The position numbers and the translations under genes are program-made. A DNA stretch of 64,000 bases, taken from assembly GCA_949316235.1 (NCBI GenBank), contig OX438748.1, positions 31,676,836 to 31,740,835 on the forward strand. The letters are read 5' to 3'. The stretch is from Oegoconia quadripuncta. Lineage: Eukaryota; Arthropoda; Insecta; Lepidoptera; Autostichidae. The notes under the pieces were generated by a model. That model saw nothing but the letters and a program-made list of their open reading frames with translations, did no database searches and was not told where the DNA came from. Positions 22,801 through 32,259 of this stretch are shown here, in pieces. The stretch's first letter is position 1. Every line of letters starts with the position of its first letter.

Positions 22801-25800
22801 CATTGCTGCTTGGCGGCAGATTTAGATAAGATGGTGGTAGCTAGCCAGGCGGACATTTTAAAATGCCCTACCACCAACCAAACCGAGTAATTAAACATGT
22901 ACCCCGCTGGGGATCGAACCCGCGACCTCCGAATCGTAAACCTAATGTTGTTTACATTGAGCCACGGAGGCGGTTAAAGGCGGGCTGAAGAAAGATATGG
23001 GCTATTTGAAGAAAGATAAGACGAGCTAAGTCCCTGCGATAATGTAGGTCTTATAAATATAAAACCCATTTTTTTAACGAAGTGTATTTGCTTTATATAT
23101 ATATATATATATATAAAGCAAATACACTTTATATATATATTATCTATATACGAAAACAAAAGCAATAAAAGTATGTGTAAACCTGGTCCCTCATTATGTC
23201 AAAACGTTATACCTATGGCTTTTTGTAAACTCTTACGCTAAGTAGGTATTTGCTGACATCCATCCAGAATCCGCCTGTCTGTCCGCCTGGCTAGCTACCA
23301 CCATCTTATCTAAATCTGCCGCCAAGCAGCAATGTTAATAGCATTGTTGTGTTCCGGTTGTCAGAGATAAGATAGCCAGTCATCCAAATGTGTTGGGGTT
23401 TCCGGGTCAGTACGCTTCCACCTTCGACCTCATCTTCACTTAACATGATTGAGGTCAAATACCAAGCCGTTGTGCATAAAAAAAAAAAAAATATTCATCA
23501 GTCATTATCGTCCATTCTGAATATTGCGGGCTAAAAGGATAATTCGATTTCTTCGAAAATAACACATAATACCAACCATATTACAACACACGTACACAAT
23601 GTCATGACATTAAAGTTTAATGTTTGAAACAACATCCACGATTCACCTTTTAAATATCGATTATACATATGCACAGGTGATGGGGGGTGAGCCCAGCGTA
23701 AAGGTTTTTGGTGGAAAATGCCTTAGTGGCAGTTTACGACACCCACGGGAAGAGACTAATTCTACTCACATACTCCTACTCACTACTTCACATAGCACCA
23801 AAAAACGAAAAAAACATTAGCATTATTGGACATACAATACGTAACCAAATACCTTTATTGTTCTACTTTTTATGATGACCTAGTACTTTATGGACGAGAT
23901 CCAATCGAGCAATCTTAGTAGCGTGTGAAGTGAATCCGGTATTTGTTAGATATAGTCGGAGTTGCGTGGCTTCGGGTAGGGAACAAAAGAGCCGTACATA
24001 AGGGGTAGATTTAGGAGTCGCCAAGGGATCACGGGACTAGGAAGAATAAGTTGAAGTGTCTCGCACAGTGACTTAATAGTAATACTTTAGTGCTCTGCTA
24101 GATAAACAGAGTACAAACAAACGAACAAACAAAATATTCTTCATTGTACAACAATAAGAAACGTAACAACGATAAATAAGAAAAAGGGGATTCCAGGCAA
24201 CCTTTGCGTTAGGAACCATTACGCACATTATATGTAGGTAGCGTGCGCGGTAAACTAATTTTAACAAAATAAATAAATCACCCATATAAATACATACGTT
24301 AATTGAATACATACAAACATACATACATACATAATATATATATATATATATATTAAAAAATACATATAATATATACCCATATTTAAATTTATACTACTTA
24401 AATAGAATAGTACGTATCTAAGCACACTGTAATTAATGCGAGTATGGAACGAAAAGAGGATAGATAGAGGAGCTAGAGGGCTAGATACAACTTCTTCACT
24501 TGAGCCTTGAAAACGTTCAGTGACTAAGCACGTCTAACTGAATCAGGTAGTGAGTTCCATAGCCGAATAGCTTGCAATCTAAAGGATTGACCGTAAAGTT
24601 AGGAGGAACGTAAAGTCTCAGGTTTTCAGAAGAACGAAGAGGGCGAGTGTGAGTTGCGGAAAGATATTGGAACTGTTCCTTTAAGATAGTACAGCCATCT
24701 CATTAGCGTATTTCTCTACACCAATGTACGCTGAAAATTTTGGATGTCAGAATAGAGTACAAAATTCATACTTCAAGCATTTATTCCAGCGTAAGATATA
24801 TGATACATACATACATAATGTCACGCCTGTTTCCCGTAGGGGTAGGCAGAGATCACAGAACAATAGATATATGTCAATTTATTGCTATTGGAAATAATAT
24901 GTCCAACTACTATCGTTTCTGATCATTGTTTTGGTTGCATTTTCTTTTCATGAATTATATACAGGGTGAAATTTCATTCGTGTAATACCTGTTTACTGGT
25001 GACGCCACTTCTGATTACGAACAGCTATCCACTAGGAGCCATAGCTGATTTCAGCCGAAAATTGTTGGACATTCATACACGGTTTCGGAATGGTCTTCTT
25101 TCTATGAGTAATCGAAACTTTTTTGGCGGATTTCGACTATAGTTCATTGGGGAAAGTTGTTCGTAATCAAGAGTGGCGTCACCAGTTATCGGGAATTACA
25201 CGAATTCAAATTGTATTAATCTAACTAATCGAAAGTTTCGATGTCTGTTTCTTTGTAGCTCAATCACGGCGAAACGGATGGACGGATTTGGATGAAATTT
25301 GGTACATAGCTAGAATATACCATGGATTGTGATGTAGGATATTTTTTATCCCGATAAAGTGAGTAGTTACCGCGGGATAAAGAAATTTCCACGATAAATT
25401 CCTTAACATATGTCCTGCTAATTATACACTTCGGAAGCCTAACAAATGAGTACTCGGTATGCGGGTTCAAACCTCGCCCATGTCAATTAATAAAATCGAT
25501 ACTAAAATTTAATTCTATTTTCATACCTTATGAAATAAATAAATAAGTTTGAAGCCTACATCTGTGCGTCTGGTTGTGGCCTTGTTGAAAATATTCTTAG
25601 TCATGTTTAATGTAGCTTTAATATAGTTGATTTGTTTATTTGGAATATACAAGTAATCAATGTTTCGCTGAGGTTTTCTAAATTTTGATTTGTCCTTCGT
25701 AAAGGAATTGAATTTTCGGCCTATATCTTTACATCCGTCAATAAGCTCAAAATGGGATTTAGCCCAAAGCGACAAGGAAACATCTACAAAAGGTCTCCAT

Positions 25801-27548
25801 TTCCTTAGCAATGCGAAATTCGGACGGGTAAGGTAGATAATGCGGTATGACACAGATTCTGCATTAACGCTCCGGTAACTCCCTAGATAGCGAAAAATCG
25901 ATTAGTGGTAGGTACGACGTCTGGTCCCAGGACCAAAAGCGTATTTACCCGCATTTACCCACTCCAGAATATACCTACTATGATTGGAGTGGAAACATTC
26001 CGGGGAAATGCTGCGTGCGTGTCTCTCCCTACTAACGACGCGGCAGGTGGATTGGCGACTTAAAAAAACGTGGTAAGAATTTGATCGGGAGAAGTGACGG
26101 CACATAATGGTTATTTCTTTTTTTTTTTTTGACCTCAATCACACCTGATTTTAAGTGAAGATGAGGTCGAAGGTGGAAGCCTACTGACCCGGAAACCCCA
26201 ACACATTTGGGGGACTGGCTGTATTATCTCTGACAACCGGAACACAACAATGCTATTAGCATTGCTGCTTGGCGGCAGATTTAGATAGATGGTGGTAGCT
26301 AGATAACCAGTGCTGTCACATCTTCCTGGAAGAATTAGATGCGATAGCAGGTACCTACCAGTCCAAAACTTGCTTTAGTTTAGCGAAAGCTCATCAGAAT
26401 CGACACCATTGGCTAAAGCTTGATTCCCGTCTACAAGTCCTACGTATATGAAACACCTATGACATGACCAAGGACGATTATTGCAAATTCATCCCTATAA
26501 GCAATCAAATCGCGATGTGGATGAGGTTTACGACCAGCAGTGAGTACTGTTGATGTTAATATCGTTGTTTATTGCTTCTTCTTTTGTATTAGAATCGGTA
26601 TTCTAATTCCATTTATTTAAAATACAGAATAAAGTAGCCTTGTTTTCAAACAGAATCTTGTTACGTTCTATTATGCCTACGTATCTTCCAGCGAAAGGTC
26701 AATGGTTACTAACCGAACAATATGAAGAGACATGCAAAACAGCCGACGTATTTTACCGCAAAGTGATTTTAATTTAGTCGGTTTATAAGCTACGCCAGCG
26801 CCAAAATACCGTTGGGCTATTTTAGAACTAATTTTACCGTGCAATTTTGTTTACAAATTAACCTAATAAAAGTACAGGTATTTTTATTAAAGGTAAGTAG
26901 TACCTAGTGTAACTAACAAAAGTTGAAAACATGCTAACAATTCGGTTAAAGGACAAAAGACATCGCAAAATCGCAAATAGTAACAAACAAAACATGGTTT
27001 TTAATTTTCCAGTACAGTACAGCCTCCAATTCATGTAACACTATGGCAAATAGGTATCGCAGTAGGGACAGATTATTGATTATGCATGTAGCTAGGCACC
27101 ATTTTGTACCTATCTTATGCCGACCTATTATACAACCTATAGAAAGCGTCTACGCTACTAATCAATAATCAAGAGTACATTGAACTTGTAAGGTTATACA
27201 TACACACTTTGCATAGCAAATTAGTAATACAGTATTTCGATTTTATGAGGAACCTAGCAATAAATTGATTACTATCAACAAAAGTAATGATGAATGAGCA
27301 ATAATCTTTGGAGTGGGATGTGCTGCATTCAACAGAAGTCCTATAAGAAAAGACGAAGGGAAGAATTTTAATGCTGGTAGATAATTTAGACTGTATTTAC
27401 CTTTTCTGACATCGCACATTGAACATTTGAAGGCTTCAGCATTGTTTCTATATGTGCAAACACTACAATCCCAATAATTTTCTTCAAGACCCTTTGTTGG
27501 CCTTTTGGCTCTGCGAATTGCATTTTTCTTGTCCATTTTCACGCTCAT
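19707..27548 (-). CDS. RYBP: RYBP/YAF2-type Polycomb protein, complete three-exon gene
   Basis: Assembled from three exons: 27401-27548, 20700-20872 and 19707-19811. They join in phase to 426 nt, 141 residues plus stop. Residues 24-49 form a RanBP2-type zinc finger (NYWDCSVCTYRNNAEAFKC and onward) with four cysteines at 28, 31, 42 and 45 (C-X2-C-X10-C-X2-C). The middle is basic (GTSTRKPRIN, then KKKRR) and contains VDRSSAQ. The C-terminus starts VTVSGVTVVITEYKPK and ends in a serine-rich tail. This order is that of RYBP/YAF2. Family knowledge: RYBP binds RING1 through the C-terminal strand, sits in variant PRC1, binds ubiquitylated H2A through the finger, and is nuclear. Length is close to fly RYBP, as I recall it. 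Introns are 6.5 kb and 0.9 kb and full of repeats. ATG 27546-27548 is the first in frame; a second Met follows four codons later. Confidence 0.93.
19880..20150 (+). mobile_element. SINE-D copy (RYBP intron 2)
   Basis: tRNA-like gggttcggttcccaggcag head, then catgtgaagtccccaacccg, cattgggccagcgtggtgga and a gatgatga tail. Inverse copy at 41035-41295. Tail fragments lie in the 62472-63111 duplication. Confidence 0.8.
20405..20567 (+). mobile_element. SINE-A partial copy (RYBP intron 2)
   Basis: ggtggtagggcattttgaaa, ctaccaccatcttatctaag and cctcatctttacttaaaatc; the tRNA-like head is missing. It lies about 135 bp downstream of exon 2's coordinate end. Confidence 0.72.
20700..20872 (-). CDS. 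RYBP: RYBP exon 2 (basic linker)
   Basis: 173 nt. The first two bases complete a Gly codon, then 57 codons follow, from TSTRKPRIN to VDRSSAQTRE. The acceptor is tcttcaaag|GT with a modest pyrimidine tract; the donor is GAG|gtaacc. It is much richer in GC than its surroundings, as expected for a constrained exon. Confidence 0.92.
20930..21335 (-). pseudogene. RTE LINE fragment (RYBP intron 1)
   Basis: Plus-strand landmarks such as gtctcgtggtgacagcgaac, cctccccatagacttccaga and gcacttcaactgacaa-like text are the reverse of an RTE ORF2 C-terminus. It begins about 60 bp from RYBP exon 2. A sister fragment is at 60735-60910. Confidence 0.65.
21336..22284. other. RYBP intron 1, unassigned
   Basis: No gene. 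Around 21700-21850 aaaattggcaaaacaatcga and atctccggagtcaccatgg hint at old repeat sequence. Confidence 0.4.
22285..22573 (+). mobile_element. SINE-A copy, left member of an inverted pair
   Basis: gaaccgcctccgtggctcaa head, degenerate B box, body agtactcggtttggttggtg, ending gttgtgcataaaaaaaa. Its tail faces the copy at 22651-22976. Confidence 0.87.
22651..22976 (-). mobile_element. SINE-A copy, full, right member of an inverted pair
   Basis: T-run and atgcacgacgggtacg at the left; head gagccacggaggcggtt at the right; internal gatcgaacccgcgacctcc is an intact B-box region. It is the best full-length reference for the family here (about 320 bp). Confidence 0.9.
23080..23129. repeat. 50-bp palindrome around (TA)n
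   Basis: aagtgtatttgcttta at 23080-23095 and its exact inverse at 23114-23129 flank a TA run. Confidence 0.9.
23270..23487 (+). mobile_element. SINE-A partial copy
   Basis: Body and tail only: gtccgcctggctagctacca to gttgtgcataaaaaaaaa. The head is truncated, as is common in 5'-incomplete retrotransposition. Confidence 0.82.
23600..23770 (-). repeat. Family-H repeat
   Basis: attaaagtttaatgtttgaa, acatccacgattcacctttt, gaaaatgccttagtggcagt and cacccacgggaagaga are the reverse of 45535-45775 (cttttcccgtggatgtcg). Confidence 0.7.
24303..24356. repeat. (ACAT)n and (TA)n microsatellite
   Basis: acatacatacatacatac runs into a pure TA stretch. Confidence 0.85.
24450..24690 (-). pseudogene. LINE ORF2 C-terminal fragment
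   Basis: The reverse strand encodes RSSENLRLYVPPNFTVNPLD, then after a frameshift NSLPDSVRRA, a stop, and SLNVFKAQVKKLYLAL. The WNSLPxxVR...LFKxxL pattern is that of CR1/Jockey-type ORF2 ends. Confidence 0.65.
24962..25215. mobile_element. MITE-3 copy a
   Basis: About 254 bp with arms of about 60 bp: ttcattcgtgtaatacctg, actggtgacgccacttctga, ttacgaaca on the left and their inverse on the right (gttcgtaatcaagagtggcg). A degenerate copy is at 51817-52085. Confidence 0.85.
25225..25400 (-). repeat. Lepidopteran 'ctagc-ttcgcxcgcg' repeat
   Basis: gatttggatgaaatttggta, atcccgataaagtgagtagt and accgcgggataaagaaattt are the reverse of the pattern at 6930-7147. Confidence 0.65.
25521..25860 (-). 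other. Unassigned 110-codon open frame, no ATG
   Basis: Open frame in RYBP intron 1, same strand as RYBP, with LRKWRPFVDVSLSLWAKSHF, RKFNSFTKDKSKF and TRRTDVGFKLIYLFHKV. The apparent start is GTG. It is lysine-rich with no domain I recognise. Transposon residue is most likely. Confidence 0.25.
26115..26312 (-). mobile_element. SINE-A partial copy
   Basis: T-run, gacctcaatcacacctgatt, gaggtcgaaggtggaagc and gcagatttagatagatggtg. The head half is absent. Confidence 0.82.
26313..27400. other. RYBP intron 1, first kilobase
   Basis: AT-rich, no repeats or ORFs recognised. Enhancers could lie here but nothing in the sequence proves it. Confidence 0.35.
27401..27548 (-). CDS. RYBP: RYBP exon 1 (zinc finger)
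   Basis: 148 nt, 49 codons plus one base. It opens MSVKMDKKNAIRRAKRPTKG, matching the basic N-terminus of the family, then holds the whole zinc finger. The donor is AAAG|gtaaat at 27400-27401, phase 1. Confidence 0.93.
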
Positions 27549-28042
27549 ACACTTCTAAACTCGGCTAACACACGACAATCATGATATTTTTGAGTGATTG
27601 AAACAGTTTTTCATATGATTTTGAGTGTTATATCGTCTGAGAATCATTATTTATTATTTTACAGTGCACGAAGTACACCGACACGCGCCATGACAGTTCG
27701 TCTACGTCAGTGTAAAGCGTCGGTAAAGCAGGCTATCCTCCAATTTTTTAGTACTGTTTTACCTTTAGAGGTAGTGTGCTGATCGTTTCATAGGTGGCAC
27801 TGATATAAAATTCTTCGGAATTGTATATAGTCTAAATTGATCGGCAATAAAGTTTCTAGACTACTCTCATATATTATTTGCTCTGGCGGTTCAGGAAAAC
27901 TTCCACAAGTATTTCAGAATGTTGCTCAAGCGTATATCTGTGCTTGAACATAGTTAGAAAGAGATGCCGCTATAGAAGTTACATAAAGCTGTCCCTTTTT
28001 AATTGTCCTAAGCGGATATCTCTTGAGTAACATTCTGTAATA
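27549..28042 (-). promoter_or_regulatory. Upstream flank / likely 5' UTR and promoter of RYBP
   Basis: Sequence directly upstream of the RYBP ATG. It has a modest CpG content at 27670-27730 (cacgcgccatgacagttcgtc). No TATA box or initiator could be fixed, and a 5' non-coding exon cannot be excluded. Confidence 0.35.
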
Positions 28043-28556
28043 TTGGGTCTTTACCTATGAAATTTGTTTTTTTTTCTTCCTTACTCATATGTACCAATTC
28101 CTGCGATTTTCAAAGCTATATCCAAATTTGTTTTTTATTTGGAAAATGGAATATTATTTCAAAGTTTCATATTAAATATTTTTTAATTTCTTTGAACAGA
28201 GCTCTTTTCATGTGCTTTCCATAATCATTTCTTAGATTCGCTGAAACTTTTATAAAACGGTTACTTTTAAAAATTAACGTTGCCTATAGGTACTTAACTT
28301 AATGTTATCCTAAATACACACAAAGTTTAGCTAAATTTCGATTTGCCGTTCCCAAAAAAAAATCAAAAATGTTTGTATGGAAAAAACAGTCTTAGTGAAA
28401 TTCTTCATACAAAACGCCAATTTCATAGGTCTTCTTCTTCAATTTAAGAGCTATGCTCTTGTCGGTGGAGTAACGACCATGTCTCTCTACTTTCCGCCCT
28501 CGTTTTAATTTAATTTAATTTAATTTTTAATTTCATAGGTAAGGACCTAATATTTA
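28043..28556. mobile_element. MITE-2 copy b, interrupted
   Basis: Left end aatattgggtctttaccta, right end ggtaaggacctaatatt. The body is nearly colinear with 7139-7577 (tcctgcgattttcaaagcta, gattcgctgaaacttttat). It is split near the right end by a 98-bp insertion at 28431-28528. Confidence 0.87.
28431..28528 (+). mobile_element. Short retro-element nested in MITE-2
   Basis: 98 bp starting cttcttcttcaatttaagag, through gtcggtggagtaacgacc, ending in a (ttaat)n tail. It is flanked by a perfect 12-bp duplication aatttcataggt at 28419-28430 and 28529-28540. A related piece is at 36778-36836 in reverse. Confidence 0.88.
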
Positions 28557-29044
28557 AAGGTCTGAAATTTCTTAATTGTCTTAGTCTAATAGTTAAATGT
28601 CTTAATCTAATATTTAAAGGTACCTACTACGTCTCAAACCACAGATTACAGAAGTTTTCTGTAGACATATGTAGTTTTCAGAAGTTTGTGTACTACTTAG
28701 TTCGAGTTTATAAACTCAAAAATCGGTACCTATCCAAATGATTTCCTTTTCCGAATCGGTATAGGTTCTTACTTATTTATCTAGGTACCTACTACAGTAT
28801 AAAGTAGTACGTAGGTACCTGCCTCGTTTGTTCATTATGCTGGTTGGGAGAGAAAGTCAATGACCTGCTCGCCTACCTATTTCCAATAAGTATATGTATT
28901 GTCATCAGAACTAAATGATTATGCAAAATTTCAGCTCCCAAGGAAAACAGGAATTGGTTGTAATTTCACTTGCAAATTTTGAACGAATATAGTTACATAT
29001 TAGGTAGGTACACGAAGCGAGTTAAATAAAAACTTGCAAAAAAA
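28557..29044. other. Intergenic, nothing recognised
   Basis: Contains several taggtacctac phrases, common in Lepidoptera; no gene. Confidence 0.4.
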
Positions 29045-29260
29045 ATGCATCTAGGCTTGTGTTATGGATACCAGATGGTTGATAAACTACACAAATATTT
29101 TTTTTTTTTGTAAATAAATACATGTACCTATAAATGAGAACCATCCATAACTCGGGAACACATGTCTGTATTCATCATACAAGAAATATGCCTCTAGCGC
29201 GCTTCGAACCCGCGACCATTTGGTATAGTAGCAGCGTTTCTAACCACTACACCAAAAAAT
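29045..29260 (-). mobile_element. SINE-B copy
   Basis: ctaggcttgtgttatggata, ccagatggttgataaact and head gcttcgaacccgcgacca. The following 29265-29400 (gctagccgctttgccccgct) looks like another, unnamed LINE-type repeat. Confidence 0.85.
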
Positions 29261-29555
29261 GTATCGCTTCGACTTCTCCTACCGGCCTTGTTCCCAGCAC
29301 GCTAGCCGCTTTGCCCCGCTGCACTGCCAGGCTGAGTCTTTGCGAAGAAGGTACCCGCTCTGAGGTCACCTGACGCTATAGGTTTAGCAAGTCCAACAGC
29401 TCTTTAATTAGTGTTTCAAAAGCAAATGCCGCAAACTTGTAATGAGTAGTCAAAAACGCGTATTTGAGGCACTTTACTATTACAATATGAAAATGTTTGC
29501 GTTGGATCGCTAAATTTGGTATACACTTAAGTGCCATAGGTAGCCATAGAGTACC

Positions 29556-30260
29556 TGTCAGTAATAGAATAAAATTAATAGTAATAGAAATATTAATAGT
29601 ATCAGAATTAAAAGTAATAAAATTCTAACCATTCTGTAGTTTGTAGCTAGCTTTAGTTAGGTATAGGCAAATACCTATACATTCGACGACGGGGTTCTAT
29701 TAGATAATTTCATCGTCATCATCATCGGTTACGTTCTGACATGTCATTGGTTGGCTCATCGCTCGCTTCGCAATTTGACGGTTTCTCATTGGTCAACGTA
29801 ATCGATGCTGATACCGATGATATTACATAATCTGAGGGCTGTTTGGTGTAGTGGTTAGAAACTCTGACCACTATACCAAATGGTTGCGGGTTCGAATCCC
29901 GCTAGGGGCATATGTTTGTGTGATGAATAAGGACATGTTTACCCCGAGTTATGTATGTTTTCATTTATAATAAGTATTTATTTACAAAAAAATAATGTAT
30001 TTATGTAGTATATCAACCATCTGGTATCCACAACACAAGCCTATACTTGCTTACTGTGGAACTAGATGGCGCTGTGTGTATGTCTAAGAATATTTATTAT
30101 TATTATAGGTAACTATAAATAGTTATAAAAATTACAATATTAAATTAAAGTTACCACTGTGAACTTCATTGCGTTGTAGAAGACGCTAAGATATCTTAAA
30201 ACAATTTTCTAAAAAAATTATCGATGGCTACTTTATATTCTCTAAAAATTGTTTATTGAG
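29556..30260. mobile_element. MITE-5 copy, split
   Basis: Left part 29556-29690 (cctgtcagtaatagaat) and right part from about 30108 (gttaccactgtgaacttcat) match arms of 34160-34607. Between them sit a family-G flank (29735-29825, reversed) and SINE-B. Confidence 0.65.
29838..30110 (+). mobile_element. SINE-B copy, well preserved
   Basis: tttggtgtagtggttagaaa, tgcgggttcgaatcccgcta, ccatctggtatccacaac and (att)n end. It has one of the cleanest tRNA-like heads of the family. Confidence 0.88.
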
Positions 30261-30419
30261 TTGTAATATTTGTTCTCGATGAAAATTTTCATAAATAATA
30301 TAAAGACGCTATGGATCGATTTTTTTTTGAAAATAGTTACAGTGGCTATTGTTTATTACTGAATACTATATCTAAAGCAAGATACCGATTTGTTATATTA
30401 CGTTGTTATCCTAGTGATG

Positions 30420-31883
30420 AAAGTAACAATAATTCAAGGGACTAAATAAGTCTTTAAATGTAAACACGTGCTTTTCATTACGAATACAAGGAAAGTAAAA
30501 ATAAAAATACAAATCTCTATACTGAAGTATAAACAAAATTCTACAACTCATAAAAAACAAATGAAGATCGGGTTGCCGCTTTCCCGCCTTTTTTGTTTTT
30601 CTGTGGCCGGCCAGCTATTCAGCCATTATTTTTCATTTTCGTCATTGAAAAAATTGTAAATATTTTTCCCAAATCAATGTTATTTTAAGGAAATAGTTGA
30701 AACTAAATTTTAATAAAATCATTAAAAAAAAATCTTTAATTTCATATAATTTTACATCGCGCTGTAACTTGAGTGGCTGTATGTAGAGAAAGTTGGAACA
30801 TGTTTCAATAGAAATTTGAAAATAGAACTAGTTTTTTTTTTAATAAAATAGTTGTCAGTTGAAAACTATTCTCTCTAGGGCTGAAAAGTATTACTTTCAA
30901 CTTGCTCCTTAAGCATTTTTAGACCTATTTTCCGAGTATGAGTAATGAAAAATTTTTAAGTGGTACGTACGGTGGATACTTAAAATTATAATGTATGTAA
31001 ACCATTTAATTATGATTACGACTTGGTATTAATACCAACGATTTTGTGTCATACAACAACTATAATATTAGCATAAGATTTTTATGGAAAATATAAAGTT
31101 TTATGATTAATAATCACATAGATCGGATCAGTTACTGGAAGTCAGACTTAGCCGATTAAGGTCTCAAATTCTACGGCAATGTAATACGACCATGTAGTAG
31201 TAAAGTAAGCAAACGAGTGTAAGGCCCGTACAATGTAACAATCGAGAAAATTTCAAGAAATCGTTTTTTCGAAACACATTATCACTAATTGTGGTTTCCG
31301 TATGTAAAAGGAATAGAATCAACCCGCCTCTTCCCGTGGGTGTAATAAAAAGCGACTATTTGTCTTCACTTTACTGTCTAAAACACAATAAACAAATACC
31401 CTTGTAATTCATCTAACGATTTTTGAAATTCAAAAAACGCGAACTGGCCCTAAATATCTGAGCAAAGGAAACACTATTTATTAGTTCTTCAATTCCAGAG
31501 AATCTATCACGTTCCAACAATGATAGGTGGAGAGAAATCAAATTAAATAACTGTACGAATAAAACGATACAAAATAAGTAAGTTCACAAAAAACCTGTTT
31601 TCACAACATTCCCGCGGCACCTGTGTTGCTGTTTTCTGAACGAGGCAATTTGATTTGCATAATATAATGTTGCAGGACAACCGTAAACTCTCGTACGTAG
31701 GACCATAGTGGGCAACTTGAAAAAACCAGCTCACAGGTATGTTTGTTGCGTGAGTCATAATTTTGTAGTTTTATAGTATTTGTAGTGTCAGAGCATTTTT
31801 TTGTGTTTCGACACTTTCGACGTTCTTTTTAAATTAACTTAAAAATAACTGTAAATGAATACCAACAAGTTCTAATATCCCTC
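30420..31883. other. AT-rich intergenic DNA
   Basis: No gene. A family-H scrap is at 31320-31370 (acccgcctcttcccgtgggt). Confidence 0.4.
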
Positions 31884-32258
31884 AAAGTTAAGAGGGTTTA
31901 TTTCGTCCAGTGGCGCCCTCAATTTTTAAATTAAGATAATTTTTTAAATACAGAATAAATCAAAAAATCGCTCTGACCTGCACTCGAGAAGCCTAAAATC
32001 TAATTATAAATAATAATACCCAAATAGCTTTAATTACGGTAGGTAATTTTCTAGAATTTTAAATTATTGTTAAAAACGATCACTTTTTTTATCGTGAATC
32101 CTGGAAAATAACCCCATCAGAGCTATTTAAGTATCATTTAAGATTAGCTTTTAGGCTTCTCGAATGCAGATAAGAGCGATTTTTTTACAATTCCTTCTGT
32201 ATTAAAAAAAAATCGTAATAAGGGCGCAACATGACGGAATAAACCATCTTAATTTGAA
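31884..32258. mobile_element. MITE-6, complete
   Basis: About 375 bp with inverted arms of about 120 bp: the left arm has gttaagagggtttatttcgt, aaaaaatcgctctgacctgc and actcgagaagcctaaaa; the right arm is their inverse (ttttaggcttctcgaatgca). One arm recurs at 50518-50640. Confidence 0.83.
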
Positions 32259-32259
32259 A

